This document shows, piece after piece, positions 17,301-27,658 of a stretch of 64,000 nucleotides of DNA. Under the pieces are notes generated by a model. It saw only the letters and a program-made list of their open reading frames with translations. It made no database searches and was not told where the DNA came from. Within the stretch, counting starts at the first letter, position 1; each line of letters starts with the position of its first letter. The translations under genes were made by a program, and so were the position numbers. This DNA comes from Taklimakanibacter albus (lineage in GTDB: Bacteria > Pseudomonadota > Alphaproteobacteria > Rhizobiales > Aestuariivirgaceae), in NCBI RefSeq assembly GCF_016595235.1, contig NZ_JAENHL010000006.1:620001-684000 (forward strand). The letters are read 5' to 3'.

Positions 17301-18195
17301 GGCCATGAACCGGCACGTCACGCCGACGGCGGATATCGGCCAGCCGGTGCCGATGAAGGGCACCTTCGTGGATCTGTGGGCGGCACCCTTCGGCCTCTAT
17401 CGCGAGGTCGAGGCTGATTCCGTCCTGTCGTTCTTCGAGGACACGTTCTCGGCCCGCATGGACTATGACCAGACGGTCTGGGGCCTCCTCGGCGGCATCG
17501 ACGTCATCTCGATCATTGATGACGACCAGGCTGTCATGGGTGGTGTTTTCGGCGGTTATCTGAGTTCATCCGTCAATCCCGACGCCGTCGCCGTCTCCGG
17601 CGACTATGAGGGCGGCACCGTCGGCGCCTATGGCTCCTATCTGTGGCAGGGCCTGACGCTGAGCGCCGTCGGCAAGGTCGATCTCCTGAAATTCGGCTGG
17701 GATTCTTCCAGCCTCAACATCAAGGAGAATGCCGATGTCGACACCTGGGGCGGCAGGGTCGAGGCCGCCTATAAGATCGCCCTCGGCGAAGCGCCCTGGA
17801 TCGAGCCCTATGGCAACCTGACCTATACCGACAGCTCCTGGGACAGCTTCGATGTGCTGGGGACCGAATTCGACCTCGACGACAATGACAGCCTCGTCGG
17901 CCGCCTGGGTCTCAGGGTCGGCGCCGATTTCTACGGCAACACGGATTACGCCAAGGTCTTTGTCGGCGGCGGGGTTGCCGAGCAGTTCGAGGACGGCACC
18001 ACGGCCGATGTCGTGAGCGGCGGCGCCACGCTGCCGTTGAGCGATGATATCGACGACACGGTGTATGAGGTGCTGGGCGGCTTCAAGTTCGGCGGCACCG
18101 AGCACGGCCTGTCGGTCACGGTCACCGGCACCGGCCAGTTCTCCGACAGCGTCGAGGGATATGGCGGCAAGGCCACGGTGAACTACCAGTTCTGA
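14323..18195 (+). CDS. Exported metzincin-like protease with Gly/Asp repeats and autotransporter barrel
   Basis: A 1290-residue protein in four parts. Residues 1-37 are a signal peptide. Residues 38-235 contain HELGHNLGLDH at 167-177, the HExxHxxGxxH zinc site of metzincin peptidases, with a Met-turn candidate NLMTAG at 187-192. Residues about 240-760 are Gly/Asp/Asn-rich repeats (GNVLGGxGxD, GNVDGExGxD) resembling both RTX calcium loops and autotransporter beta-helix rungs; a loop GDDGNGNEADGDG recurs near 342, 457 and (degenerate) 565. Residues about 1013-1290 form an autotransporter beta-barrel ending in YQF with terminal Phe. It should be carried to the outer membrane with the protease and repeats outside. 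A GGGGGG ribosome site precedes the ATG. Substrate is unknown. Confidence 0.82.
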   Translation: MVHVARSIIALKLLTQTGLALATVSAAALLAAMPAVSQTVDRFILIQPIQVCDDGGANCATITNFPPETRAIYAQAGVFPVFLTPTQLNSTASLNGLTGVDPIDGDDAGGSETVIEAWFVNSLDDGDVDPNTNLFGEAWVDGNGVIINASAVANFNGGNGRRDTFAHELGHNLGLDHNTLGAGGADNLMTAGSTRDIPDGVGDINPNGDDLDKLTNDQITEIRDRYVQAAVDCNGTAGPDTLTKGNGDVCQNFSGLADNDTMSLAGGALVMGNMSGNEGNDTLNVTLTSFVLGNLDGGAGDDKILVSDASEIGWNDGDVLGGIGNDEIKIESDSIIYGDVFGDDGNGNEADGDGNDTIRMTGGQVGSDLHGTGGNINGEGGDDDILISGGSVAGNVLGGTGNDKIETKEPATIAGNVDGGAGNDTVTIASDPADVLGGIGDDTVNILTGAIVVNVYGDDGNGNEADGDGADTINMTGGAVSGNVDGEGGVDQLLISGGTIGGNVLGGGGGDTITTSGAAAITGNIDGEDGNDTMSVATSAANVLGGNGDDGMTINAGANISNVFGDNNDGNDANGDGADTITMNGGTVAANVDGEGGIDTIAILGGSVGANVLGGAGGDSLTVNGGSVTGDVSGEEDNDKIFITSGSVGGNVLGGAGLDEVDLGGGTVALNVDTGADADEVTLHGTAVSGDVLTQAGNDTMVWTAGSIAAGKNINMGADTDVLDIHGTANGGAALQAALASLDGGDDASSADGQVDTLNLHGVVETLTQMNNWEFINLVDNSRGDLGTTSRTITTEIFSIDATSALIAGAGVGGQVYTIAGILDNKGGLAMSDSGAFYDEVAVTSDYRATTGALASFDTFLGADGSPSDLLRVGGATTGDPTGLVIFDTNPGAGAFTPQGIELVRVEGPAGSTAAEDFFLTAGPIEKGLWTYDLGLDNTRANPGRANADVHVLYSRPDEITQFTPYFATAALTIFETSLEPWIDRQYTLHDTLAMNRHVTPTADIGQPVPMKGTFVDLWAAPFGLYREVEADSVLSFFEDTFSARMDYDQTVWGLLGGIDVISIIDDDQAVMGGVFGGYLSSSVNPDAVAVSGDYEGGTVGAYGSYLWQGLTLSAVGKVDLLKFGWDSSSLNIKENADVDTWGGRVEAAYKIALGEAPWIEPYGNLTYTDSSWDSFDVLGTEFDLDDNDSLVGRLGLRVGADFYGNTDYAKVFVGGGVAEQFEDGTTADVVSGGATLPLSDDIDDTVYEVLGGFKFGGTEHGLSVTVTGTGQFSDSVEGYGGKATVNYQF
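15100..16500 (+). repeat. Tandem Gly/Asp-rich repeat region within the autotransporter gene
   Basis: The coding DNA repeats units of roughly 33-40 codons containing AATGTC/AATGTT-CTGGGCGGC and GGCAACGACAC, nested in larger units of about 108-115 codons marked by the GDDGNGN loop at 15346, 15691 and 16015. The units are diverged, so the array is not a fresh expansion. Confidence 0.7.
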
Positions 18196-18527
18196 GGGGC
18201 CTGGCGGAACGCCCGCCATACCGTGGCCACATGGGGACAGGGCAGGCGCGCATGGCCGCCCTGGCCCGGTGGTGCGGCGTTCGGCGCCACGCCCGCCGGT
18301 GATTCTCCCTTTATAGTCCGAAGGATCGGACGGTCGCGGCCCGAGGCCTTGCCGGCTGCGGGAACCGCTTCACCAAATCGTTGTCCGGTCATGACAAAGT
18401 GCCGCAATCGACCTTTCCCGGCGCCAGTTTTGGAATTGGTCTAATTGGCTTGCAGTGCAGCATTTGGTGCGCTACCACGGCAGCGAAAATAGGCCCGCTT
18501 TGCTGTGGGCATAAGAGGCACAGGGAC
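18196..18527 (+). other. Intergenic region between the autotransporter gene and nuoA
   Basis: No convincing gene lies in these 332 bp. Visible elements are a TGGCGG/CCGCCA hairpin at 18202-18218 without a T run just after the autotransporter stop, a perfect inverted repeat GTCCGA-AGGA-TCGGAC at 18316-18331, and the candidate nuo promoter at 18450-18478. Confidence 0.6.
18450..18478 (+). promoter_or_regulatory. Candidate promoter of the nuo operon
   Basis: TTGCAG at 18450-18455 and TACCAC at 18473-18478 are 17 bp apart, about 50 bp before nuoA. The pair resembles the tRNA-Asp promoter (TTGACA/TATCAC) in this window. Confidence 0.45.
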
Positions 18528-18893
18528 ATGCCCGAACTGGTCAAAGACTATCTGCCTGTCGTCATTTTCATGGCGGTAGCCGGCGCGATCGCCTTGGCGC
18601 TCATGGCGTCCGCGATCATCATTGCGGTCAGGAAGCCTGATCCCGAGAAGCTCTCGGCCTATGAATGCGGATTCAAGGCCTTCGACGACGCCCGCATGAA
18701 ATTCGACGTGCGATTCTACCTCGTCTCCATTCTTTTCATCATTTTCGACCTCGAAGTGGCCTTCCTGTTCCCCTGGGCGGTGTCCTTGGGCGAGATCGGC
18801 GTCTTTGGCTTCTGGTCGATGATGATCTTCCTGGTCATCCTCACCATCGGCTTCATCTATGAATGGCGCAAAGGAGCGCTCGAATGGGATTGA
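18528..18893 (+). CDS. nuoA: NADH-quinone oxidoreductase subunit A
   Basis: NuoA is a small membrane subunit of complex I at the junction of the membrane arm and the peripheral arm. The 121-residue product has three membrane helices and the conserved loop KLSAYECGF between TM1 and TM2, followed by [26 protein letters not shown]. The ATG at 18528 follows CAGGGAC and matches the family N-terminus. It is the first gene of a 14-gene nuo operon in the usual alphaproteobacterial order, and its last codons overlap nuoB by 10 bp. Confidence 0.95.
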   Translation: MPELVKDYLPVVIFMAVAGAIALALMASAIIIAVRKPDPEKLSAYECGFKAFDDARMKFDVRFYLVSILFIIFDLEVAFLFPWAVSLGEIGVFGFWSMMIFLVILTIGFIYEWRKGALEWD

Positions 18894-19429
18894 TCGAGAC
18901 TCCGAAAGCGGGGCAGGGGCTCGTGACACCCGCCCAGCAGGAATATTTCACCAGCATCAACGCCGAGCTGGCCGACAAGGGCTTCCTGGTCACTTCGACC
19001 GATGAGCTCATCAACTGGGCCCGTACCGGCTCCTTGATGTGGATGACCTTCGGTCTCGCCTGCTGCGCCGTCGAGATGATGCAGGTGTCGATGCCGCGCT
19101 ACGACGTCGAGCGCTTCGGCTTCGCGCCGCGCGCCTCACCGCGTCAGTCGGACGTGATGATCGTCGCCGGCACGCTCACCAACAAGATGGCCCCGGCCTT
19201 GCGCAAGGTCTATGACCAGATGCCGGAGCCGCGTTACGTCATCTCCATGGGCTCCTGCGCCAATGGCGGCGGCTACTACCACTACTCCTATTCGGTGGTG
19301 AGGGGCTGCGATCGCATCGTGCCGATCGACATCTATGTGCCGGGCTGCCCGCCGACCGCCGAGGCGCTGCTCTACGGCATTCTGCAGCTGCAGAAGAAGA
19401 TCCGCCGCGTCGGCACATTGGAGCGCTAG
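18884..19429 (+). CDS. nuoB: NADH-quinone oxidoreductase subunit B
   Basis: NuoB holds cluster N2, the last iron-sulfur cluster before quinone. The 181-residue product has the tandem cysteines [11 protein letters not shown] plus the distant Cys in [10 protein letters not shown] and [12 protein letters not shown], the four N2 ligands. The start at 18884 overlaps the end of nuoA and has AAGGAG upstream; the in-frame ATG at 18863 lies inside nuoA. Length and motifs are normal. Confidence 0.97.
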   Translation: MGLIETPKAGQGLVTPAQQEYFTSINAELADKGFLVTSTDELINWARTGSLMWMTFGLACCAVEMMQVSMPRYDVERFGFAPRASPRQSDVMIVAGTLTNKMAPALRKVYDQMPEPRYVISMGSCANGGGYYHYSYSVVRGCDRIVPIDIYVPGCPPTAEALLYGILQLQKKIRRVGTLER

Positions 19430-19434
19430 TCCTG

Positions 19435-20040
19435 ATGTCGGAAATGCTGAAGAACCTGGGCGCTCACATCACTGGCAAGCTGGGCTCGTCCGTGCTGTCG
19501 AGCGAAATCGCCTTTGGCGAGCTGACTGTCTGGGCCGATCCCGCCAGGATCGGCGACGTCCTGCGCTTCCTGCGCGACGACCCGGATTGCCGTTTCGTCT
19601 GCTTCATCGACATCTGCGGCGCCGACTACCCGGAGCGCGATAAGCGTTTCGATGTCGTCTATCATCTGCTCAGCCCTTACAAGAACTTCCGTATCCGCGT
19701 GAAGGTGAAGACCGACGAGGCGACACCGGTGCCGACCGTGATCGACGTCTTCCCGGCCGCCGACTGGTTCGAGCGCGAGACCTTCGATCTCTATGGCGTG
19801 CTGTTCGACGGCCATCCGGACCTGCGCCGCATCCTCACCGATTACGGCTTCTCCGGCCATCCGCTGCGCAAGGACTTCCCGCTGACCGGCCATGTCGAGG
19901 TGCGCTACGACGACGAGCAGAAGCGCGTCGTCTACGAACCGGTCAAGCTGGTCCAGGAATTCCGTAAATTTGACTATCTCTCGCCTTGGGAAGGCACCGA
20001 TTATGTGCTGCCGGGCGATGAAAAGGCGGTGAAGCCATGA
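19435..20040 (+). CDS. nuoC: NADH-quinone oxidoreductase subunit C
   Basis: NuoC is the 30-kDa hydrophilic subunit of the complex I connecting module. The 201-residue product contains the signature [22 protein letters not shown] and [12 protein letters not shown]. It starts 5 bp after nuoB and overlaps nuoD by ATGA. It is a separate gene, not fused to nuoD as in Escherichia coli. Confidence 0.96.
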   Translation: MSEMLKNLGAHITGKLGSSVLSSEIAFGELTVWADPARIGDVLRFLRDDPDCRFVCFIDICGADYPERDKRFDVVYHLLSPYKNFRIRVKVKTDEATPVPTVIDVFPAADWFERETFDLYGVLFDGHPDLRRILTDYGFSGHPLRKDFPLTGHVEVRYDDEQKRVVYEPVKLVQEFRKFDYLSPWEGTDYVLPGDEKAVKP

Positions 20041-21239
20041 CCACCACCACCGCTGAAGCCGATATCCGCAACTTCACCATCAATTTCGGTCCGCAGCATC
20101 CGGCCGCCCACGGCGTGCTCCGCCTCGTGCTCGAGCTCGACGGCGAGGTGGTGACGCGCGTCGACCCGCATATCGGTCTTCTGCATCGCGGCACCGAGAA
20201 GCTCATAGAGCACAAGACCTATCTGCAGGCGGTGCCGTATTTCGACCGGCTCGATTATGTCGCGCCGATGAATCAGGAGCACGCCTATGCGCTGGCCGTC
20301 GAACGACTGCTCGGCATCGAGGTGCCGAAGCGCGGCCAGCTCATCCGCGTGCTCTATTCCGAGATCGGCCGGTTGCTCTCGCATCTGCTCAACGTGACGA
20401 CGCAGGCCATGGACGTCGGCGCGCTCACCCCGCCGCTCTGGGGCTTCGAGGAGCGCGAGAAGCTCATGGTCTTCTATGAGCGTGCCTCGGGCTCGCGCAT
20501 GCACGCCGCCTATGTGCGTCCGGGCGGTGTCCACCAGGACCTGCCGCAGCAGCTCGTCGACGACATCTGGACCTTCTGCGAGCATCATCCCGCGGTGCTC
20601 GACGATATCGAGGGACTGCTCACCGACAACCGCATCTTCAAGCAGCGCAACGTCGATATCGGCGTGGTGAAGCTCGAGGACTGCTTCGCCTGGGGCTTCT
20701 CGGGCGTGATGGTGCGCGGCTCCGGCGCCGCCTGGGACCTGCGCAAATCGCAACCTTACGAATGTTATTCCGATCTCGATTTCGATATTCCGATCGGCAA
20801 GAACGGCGACTGCTACGACCGTTATCTGATCCGCATGGAAGAGATGCGCCAGTCGGTGCGCATCATGAAGCAGTGTATCGAGAAACTGAATTCGGCCGAC
20901 GGCAAGACGCCGATCTCGTCCGCCGACGGCAAGGTCGTGCCGCCGAAGCGCGGTGAGATGAAGCGCTCGATGGAAGCGCTGATCCATCATTTCAAGCTCT
21001 ATACCGAGGGCTACAAGGTGCCGGCCGGCGAGGTCTATGCGGCGGTCGAGGCGCCTAAGGGCGAATTCGGCGTCTATCTCGTCTCCGACGGCACCAACAA
21101 ACCCTATCGCTGCAAGATCAGGGCGCCGGGCTTCGCGCATCTGCAGGCGATGGATTTCATGTGCCGCGGCCACATGCTGGCTGATGTGAGCGCCGTGCTG
21201 GGTTCGCTCGATATCGTGTTTGGTGAGGTTGATAGATGA
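20037..21239 (+). CDS. nuoD: NADH-quinone oxidoreductase subunit D
   Basis: NuoD is the 49-kDa subunit that, with NuoB, forms the quinone-binding pocket. The 400-residue product has [22 protein letters not shown] near the N-terminus with the conserved quinone-site histidine, [11 protein letters not shown], and the C-terminal DIVFGEVDR ending. It overlaps nuoC and nuoE by four bases each, pointing to translational coupling. Confidence 0.97.
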   Translation: MTTTTAEADIRNFTINFGPQHPAAHGVLRLVLELDGEVVTRVDPHIGLLHRGTEKLIEHKTYLQAVPYFDRLDYVAPMNQEHAYALAVERLLGIEVPKRGQLIRVLYSEIGRLLSHLLNVTTQAMDVGALTPPLWGFEEREKLMVFYERASGSRMHAAYVRPGGVHQDLPQQLVDDIWTFCEHHPAVLDDIEGLLTDNRIFKQRNVDIGVVKLEDCFAWGFSGVMVRGSGAAWDLRKSQPYECYSDLDFDIPIGKNGDCYDRYLIRMEEMRQSVRIMKQCIEKLNSADGKTPISSADGKVVPPKRGEMKRSMEALIHHFKLYTEGYKVPAGEVYAAVEAPKGEFGVYLVSDGTNKPYRCKIRAPGFAHLQAMDFMCRGHMLADVSAVLGSLDIVFGEVDR

Positions 21240-22303
21240 GCGTTCGCCGTCTCGATCCCGTTCAGCCCGACAATTTCGCCTTTACACCGGCGAATCTCGT
21301 CTGGGCCAAGGAGACGATCAATAAATATCCGGAAGGCAAGCAGGCTTCCGCCGTCATTCCGCTGCTCTGGCGCGTTCAGGAGCAGAATGAGGGCTGGGTG
21401 TCGCGCCCGGCGATGGAATATGTCGCCGACATGCTCGGCATGAGCTTCATCCGCGTCTATGAAGTCGCGACCTTCTACACGATGTTCCAGCTCTCGCCGG
21501 TCGGCAAGAAGGCGCATGTGCAGGTCTGCGGCACGACGCCTTGCATGCTCAGGGGCTCGGAAGACCTGATGAAGGTCTGCAGGAGCCGCATCCATGCCGA
21601 GCCGCATCATCTCTCGGCCGACGGCAATTTTTCCTGGGAAGAGGTCGAGTGCCTCGGCGCCTGCGTGAACGCGCCGATGGTGCAGATCTGGAGCGACACT
21701 TACGAGGATCTGACGCCGGAAACCTTCGAGAAGGTTCTCGACAGCTTCGCCAAGGGCAAGCCGGTGAAGCCCGGGCCGCAGAATGGCCGCCAGCTCTCCG
21801 CACCGGAAGGCGAGCTCACGACCCTGACCGACGCTTCGATCTACAGCGCCGGCCGCACCTTCACCCGCATCGAGATGCCGCCGCCGGCGCCGCCCGCGGC
21901 TCCGGCAGCGCCCGCCGCGGCAGCACCGCCGGCAGCACCCGCCGCAGCGGTGCCGCCGGCACCAGCCGCTCCGCCGGCATCGCCCGCTCCGGCCGCGAAG
22001 GCCGACGCGCCCGCCGTCAAGGCGGAGAGCAAGCCGCAGTTGTTCACGGAGCCCAAGGCCGGCAAGGGCGATGATCTCAAGCTCATCTGGGGCGTCGGCC
22101 CCAAGCTCGAGCAGATGCTGCACGAAATGGGCGTCTGGCATTTCGACCAGATCGCGGCCTGGAACGAGCCCGAGCTCAATTGGGTCGACCAGCGGCTCGA
22201 AGGATTTCATGGCCGCGCCGAGCGTGACAAGTGGATAGAGCAGGCAAAGAAGCTTGCGACGGGCTGGCGGCCCGACAATGCCGTCGGCGAGAAACCGCAG
22301 TGA
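21236..22303 (+). CDS. nuoE: NADH-quinone oxidoreductase subunit E with long C-terminal extension
   Basis: NuoE is the thioredoxin-like [2Fe-2S] subunit of the NADH dehydrogenase module. The first 165 residues are the standard subunit with cluster ligands Cys98, Cys103, Cys139 and Cys143. The protein then continues to 355 residues: a linker, a stretch at about 215-262 made almost only of Pro and Ala, and a C-terminal domain (about 275-350, [20 protein letters not shown]) with a helix-hairpin-helix-like pattern. Such extensions occur in Hyphomicrobiales NuoE, but their role is unclear. It overlaps nuoD by ATGA. Confidence 0.93.
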   Translation: MSVRRLDPVQPDNFAFTPANLVWAKETINKYPEGKQASAVIPLLWRVQEQNEGWVSRPAMEYVADMLGMSFIRVYEVATFYTMFQLSPVGKKAHVQVCGTTPCMLRGSEDLMKVCRSRIHAEPHHLSADGNFSWEEVECLGACVNAPMVQIWSDTYEDLTPETFEKVLDSFAKGKPVKPGPQNGRQLSAPEGELTTLTDASIYSAGRTFTRIEMPPPAPPAAPAAPAAAAPPAAPAAAVPPAPAAPPASPAPAAKADAPAVKAESKPQLFTEPKAGKGDDLKLIWGVGPKLEQMLHEMGVWHFDQIAAWNEPELNWVDQRLEGFHGRAERDKWIEQAKKLATGWRPDNAVGEKPQ

Positions 22304-22333
22304 GGAGGAGGGAGATGGGCGCCACATACTCAA

Positions 22334-22448
22334 TCCTCACCCTCAGGTGCACCGCCGAAGGCGGTGCCTCGAAGGGGCTGCATCAGCAGTCTCACTCTAT
22401 CCTGAAGGATGCTTCGAGGCTCGCTACGCTCGCACCTCAGCATGAGGA
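22334..22448. repeat. REP-like inverted pair between nuoE and nuoF
   Basis: Two palindromic units face each other: 22334-22374 (TCCTCACCCTCAGGTGC, hairpin CACCGCC-GAA-GGCGGTG, CCTCGAAG) and, on the other strand, 22412-22448 (TCCTCATGCTGAGGTGC ... CCTCGAAG). Together they can fold into one long hairpin, and ATCCT-GA-AGGAT lies between them. The form matches the dispersed palindromes of many Hyphomicrobiales genomes. GAGG at 22444-22447, inside the right unit, is 10 bp before the nuoF ATG and may serve as its ribosome site. Confidence 0.75.
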
Positions 22449-22457
22449 TGGCATATA

Positions 22458-23765
<1,308 letters not shown>

Positions 23766-23772
23766 GGACAAG

Positions 23773-25845
23773 ATGCCGAAACTGAAAGTCGACGGCACCG
23801 AGATCGAAGTCGAAAACGGCACGACGCTCCTGCAGGCTTGCGAGGCGGCGGGCGCCGAAGTGCCGCGCTTCTGCTATCACGAGCGCCTGTCGATCGCCGG
23901 CAATTGCCGCATGTGCCTCGTCGAGGTGAAGGGCATGCCGAAGCCGCAGGCGTCCTGCGCCATGTCGGTCAACGACCTGAGGCCCGGCCCCAATGGCGAG
24001 CCGCCCGAGGTCAATACCCGCACCCCCGTCGTCAAGAAGGCGCGCGAAGGGGTGATGGAATTCCTGCTGATCAACCATCCGCTCGATTGCCCGATCTGCG
24101 ACCAGGGCGGCGAATGCGACCTGCAGGACCAGGCGATGGCCTATGGCATCGACAAGAACCGCTTCCATGAGAACAAGCGGGCCGTCGAGGACAAATATAT
24201 CGGGCCGCTGGTCAGGACCTCGATGAATCGCTGCATCCAGTGCACCCGCTGCGTGCGCTTCACCACCGAAGTGGGCGGTGTCGAGGAGCTCGGCGCCATC
24301 GGCCGCGGCGAGGATATGGAGATCACCTCCTATCTCGAACGCGCCATGACCTCGGAGCTGCAGGCCAATATCATCGATCTCTGCCCGGTCGGCGCCCTGA
24401 CCTCGAAGCCTTACGAATTCAAGGCGCGGCCCTGGGAGCTGACCAAGACCGAGACCATCGACGCGATGGACGCGGTGGGCTCCAATATCCGCGTCGACTC
24501 GCGCGGGCGTGAAGTGATGCGCATTCTGCCGCGCACCCATGAGGACGTGAATGAGGAGTGGATCTCCGACAAGACGCGCTTCGTGTGGGATGGCCTGCGC
24601 ACGCAGCGCCTCGACCGGCCCTATATCCGCGAGATCGGCAAATTGCGCCCCGCCACCTGGCCGGAAGCCTTCGCCCGCATCGCGCAGAAGCTGAAGGGCA
24701 CCAAGCCGGAGCGCGTCGGCATCATCTTAGGCGACCTCGTCGGCGCCGAGGAGGCCTTCTCGATCAAGCAGCTCGCCACTGCGCTCGGCATCACCAATAT
24801 CGACTGTCGCCAGGACGCGACGCCTCTGGGCGACACCGGCGGCCGCGCCGGCTATCTGTTCAACTCGACCATCGCCGGCCTCGAAGAGACGGATGCGATC
24901 CTGCTGGTCGGCAGCAATCCGCGCCTCGAGGCGCCGGTGCTCAACGGCCGCATCCGCAAGCGCTGGCTGAAAGGCGGCCTCACCGTGGGCGTGATCGGCG
25001 AGAAGGCCGATCTCACCTATGCCTATAAATATCTGGGCGCCGGCCCTGACAGCCTGAAGCACCTCAAGGATTTCGATCTCAGCCAGAAGCAGAAGCCGAT
25101 GATCATCGTCGGGCAGGGCGCTCTGGCGCGTCCCGACGGCGCGGCGGTGCTCGCCGCCGCGAAGCAGGCCGCTGAGGCGCTGGGCGTCATCAAGGATGGC
25201 TGGAACGGCTTCAACGTCCTCCATACCGCGGCGGGCCGCGTCGGGGCACTCGATGCCGGAGCGCTCCCGGGCCAGGGCGGCAAGTCCACCCGTGAGATCC
25301 TGGCGGCGGCGCAGGCGGGCGACATCGACATGCTTTTCCTGCTCGGCGCCGATGAGGTGGATCTCCCGCCGCTCGGCACGAGCTTCGTCGTCTATCAGGG
25401 CAGCCACGGTGACAAGGGCGCGCATGGCGCCGAGGTCATCCTGCCGGGGGCCGCCTATACCGAGAAGTCGGTCACTTATGTGAATACCGAAGGCCGTCCG
25501 CAGATGACGCGCCGCGCCACTTTCCCGCCGGGCGAGGCCCGCGAGGACTGGGCCATCCTGCGCGCTCTGTCGGAAGCGCTGGGCGCCACCCAGCCGTGGA
25601 ACTCGCTCGCCGAATTGCGCAAGGCGATGTATCAGGCGGTGCCGCATCTCGCCCGCCTCGACCAGGTGGCCAAGGCCGACCCGGCTGAGCTCGCCAAGGT
25701 CGCAGCCAAGGGCGACATGACGAGCGAGGCTTTCGCGTCGCCGATCACCGATTTCTATCTGACCAATCCGATCGCGCGCGCGTCGCGCATCATGGGTGAA
25801 TGCTCGGCCCTGCGTCACGGGGCCAAGCTCGAGGCGGCGGAGTAA
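23773..25845 (+). CDS. nuoG: NADH-quinone oxidoreductase subunit G
   Basis: NuoG is the large peripheral subunit that passes electrons through clusters N1b, N4 and N5. The 690-residue product has a ferredoxin-like N-terminus ([20 protein letters not shown]), the His-Cys 4Fe-4S motif [18 protein letters not shown], a second cluster motif [10 protein letters not shown] with [12 protein letters not shown], and a molybdopterin-oxidoreductase-like but cofactor-less C-terminal half. The ATG at 23773 follows GAGGACAAG and gives the family N-terminus [13 protein letters not shown]. Length is standard for alphaproteobacteria. Confidence 0.97.
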   Translation: MPKLKVDGTEIEVENGTTLLQACEAAGAEVPRFCYHERLSIAGNCRMCLVEVKGMPKPQASCAMSVNDLRPGPNGEPPEVNTRTPVVKKAREGVMEFLLINHPLDCPICDQGGECDLQDQAMAYGIDKNRFHENKRAVEDKYIGPLVRTSMNRCIQCTRCVRFTTEVGGVEELGAIGRGEDMEITSYLERAMTSELQANIIDLCPVGALTSKPYEFKARPWELTKTETIDAMDAVGSNIRVDSRGREVMRILPRTHEDVNEEWISDKTRFVWDGLRTQRLDRPYIREIGKLRPATWPEAFARIAQKLKGTKPERVGIILGDLVGAEEAFSIKQLATALGITNIDCRQDATPLGDTGGRAGYLFNSTIAGLEETDAILLVGSNPRLEAPVLNGRIRKRWLKGGLTVGVIGEKADLTYAYKYLGAGPDSLKHLKDFDLSQKQKPMIIVGQGALARPDGAAVLAAAKQAAEALGVIKDGWNGFNVLHTAAGRVGALDAGALPGQGGKSTREILAAAQAGDIDMLFLLGADEVDLPPLGTSFVVYQGSHGDKGAHGAEVILPGAAYTEKSVTYVNTEGRPQMTRRATFPPGEAREDWAILRALSEALGATQPWNSLAELRKAMYQAVPHLARLDQVAKADPAELAKVAAKGDMTSEAFASPITDFYLTNPIARASRIMGECSALRHGAKLEAAE

Positions 25846-25846
25846 C

Positions 25847-26884
25847 ATGAACGAGATCTTCCTAACCGTCGGCCTGATCGTCCTGCAGAGCGTGGCTCTG
25901 CTGGTGGCGCTGCTCATCGTGACCGCTTTCCTGCTCTATGCCGACCGCAAGATCTGGGCGGCGGTGCAGATGCGCCGCGGACCTAATGTCGTCGGTCCCT
26001 GGGGGCTGTTCCAGTCCTTCGCCGATCTGCTGAAATTCGTGTTCAAGGAAGTCATCATTCCCGATGGCGCCAATAAGGGCGTGTTCATCATCGCCCCGTT
26101 GATCACCGCACTTCTGTCGCTCGCCGCCTGGGCGGTGATCCCGCTCGACGAGGGGTGGGCGATCGCCGATATCAATGTCGGCATTCTCTATCTGCTCGCC
26201 ATCTCGTCGCTCGGCGTCTATGGCGTCATCATGGGCGGCTGGGCGTCCAACTCGAAATATCCGTTCCTGTCGGCGTTGCGTGCCGCGGCGCAGATGGTGT
26301 CCTACGAAGTCTCGATCGGCTTCGTCATCATCACCGTGCTGCTCTGCGTCGGCTCGCTCAACCTGACCGACATCGTGAAGTCGCAGGAGACCGGCCTCGC
26401 CACCGCCATCGGTCTGCCCTGGCTCGCCTTCCTCAACTGGTACTGGCTGCCGCTGCTGCCGATGTTCGTCATCTTCTTCGTGTCGGCGCTGGCGGAAACC
26501 AACCGTCCGCCCTTCGACCTCGGCGAAGCGGAATCGGAGCTCGTCGCCGGCTTCATGGTCGAATATTCCTCGACCCCCTATCTGCTGTTCATGCTGGGTG
26601 AGTACATCGCCATCATCATGATGTGCGCGATGACGACCATCCTGTTCCTGGGTGGCTGGCTGCCGCCGATCGACATCTGGCCGCTCAATCTGGTGCCGGG
26701 CGTTATCTGGTTCCTGGCCAAGGTCTGCCTGGTCTTCTTCATGTTCGCCATGGTGAAGGCGATCGTGCCGCGCTATCGCTATGACCAGCTGATGCGCCTC
26801 GGCTGGAAGGTGTTCCTGCCCATCTCGCTGTTCTGGGTGGCGCTCACCGCCGGCGTGCTCGTGACCTTCGGATGGCTGCCATGA
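25847..26884 (+). CDS. nuoH: NADH-quinone oxidoreductase subunit H
   Basis: NuoH is the eight-helix membrane subunit that contributes to the quinone channel. The 345-residue product has the signatures [30 protein letters not shown] and [23 protein letters not shown], both conserved loops near the quinone cavity. It starts just after the nuoG stop (AGTAACATG). Membrane helices are evident along the sequence. Confidence 0.97.
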   Translation: MNEIFLTVGLIVLQSVALLVALLIVTAFLLYADRKIWAAVQMRRGPNVVGPWGLFQSFADLLKFVFKEVIIPDGANKGVFIIAPLITALLSLAAWAVIPLDEGWAIADINVGILYLLAISSLGVYGVIMGGWASNSKYPFLSALRAAAQMVSYEVSIGFVIITVLLCVGSLNLTDIVKSQETGLATAIGLPWLAFLNWYWLPLLPMFVIFFVSALAETNRPPFDLGEAESELVAGFMVEYSSTPYLLFMLGEYIAIIMMCAMTTILFLGGWLPPIDIWPLNLVPGVIWFLAKVCLVFFMFAMVKAIVPRYRYDQLMRLGWKVFLPISLFWVALTAGVLVTFGWLP

Positions 26885-26896
26885 GGATCAAGGACC

Positions 26897-27136
26897 ATGA
26901 TCTTTTCCTTCGGCAATATTTTGGGCGTCCTGATCTTCCTGGCGCTGGGCATGCTCGGGCTCGCCTTCTTCAAGCGCTTCGTCTATCCGCTGCTGAGCGC
27001 CAAATACGAAAAGGCGAAGGCGACCGCCACGCAGGGAAAGGATCCCGCTCGGCTCACCCGCATCGTCTATCTGGTGAGCTTGCTGTTTTTGCCGGCGCTG
27101 GGTTTTCTGCTCGGCGGCCTGGCGTTGAATTGGTGA
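26897..27136 (+). CDS. Small membrane protein encoded within the nuo operon
   Basis: A 79-residue protein with two hydrophobic segments ([18 protein letters not shown] and [22 protein letters not shown]) joined by a basic linker. It lies 12 bp after nuoH and 4 bp before nuoI, so it should be co-transcribed and co-translated with complex I. It is not one of the 14 core subunits. An assembly or accessory role is possible, but only the context suggests it. Confidence 0.75.
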   Translation: MIFSFGNILGVLIFLALGMLGLAFFKRFVYPLLSAKYEKAKATATQGKDPARLTRIVYLVSLLFLPALGFLLGGLALNW

Positions 27137-27140
27137 TGTC

Positions 27141-27629
27141 ATGAGACTGGCTCAAGCAGGTCGCGCGCTGTTCCTGCGCGAATTCGTATCCGCCACCATC
27201 ATGGCGATGCGCTACTTCTTTGCGCCCAAGGCGACGGTGAACTATCCCTTCGAGAAGGGGCCGGTGTCGCCGCGCTTCCGGGGCGAGCATGCGCTGCGCC
27301 GCTATCCCAATGGCGAGGAACGCTGCATCGCCTGCAAATTGTGCGAGGCGATCTGCCCGGCCCAGGCCATCACCATCGAGGCGGGGCCGCGTCGCAATGA
27401 CGGCACGCGCCGCACGACCCGCTACGACATCGACATGGTGAAGTGCATCTATTGCGGCTTCTGCCAGGAAGCGTGCCCCGTCGACGCCATCGTCGAGGGG
27501 CCGAATTTCGAATTTGCCACTGAAACGCGCGAGGAGCTGCTCTTCAACAAGGAGAAGCTTCTGGCCAATGGCGATCGCTGGGAACGCGAACTCGCCAGGA
27601 ACATTGCGCTCGACGCACCCTATCGTTAA
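27141..27629 (+). CDS. nuoI: NADH-quinone oxidoreductase subunit I
   Basis: NuoI is the TYKY-type ferredoxin subunit carrying clusters N6a and N6b. The 162-residue product has two 4Fe-4S motifs, [12 protein letters not shown] and [12 protein letters not shown], after an N-terminal amphipathic membrane-anchoring region. [17 protein letters not shown] is a family signature. Length is as expected. Confidence 0.97.
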   Translation: MRLAQAGRALFLREFVSATIMAMRYFFAPKATVNYPFEKGPVSPRFRGEHALRRYPNGEERCIACKLCEAICPAQAITIEAGPRRNDGTRRTTRYDIDMVKCIYCGFCQEACPVDAIVEGPNFEFATETREELLFNKEKLLANGDRWERELARNIALDAPYR

Positions 27630-27658
27630 GGGCGGCGAGCTGAGGATTTGAGGGGACT

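Noticed and set aside
14323-18195. Long antisense frame opposite the autotransporter gene (for example 15082-16605, minus)
   Set aside because: It has no recognisable domain, mirrors the high-GC codon pattern of the repeats and has no plausible ribosome site; a shadow of the real gene.
18223-18444. Possible 73-residue plus-strand gene upstream of nuoA
   Set aside because: No ribosome site, no domain, and the frame runs through hairpins and into the promoter region.
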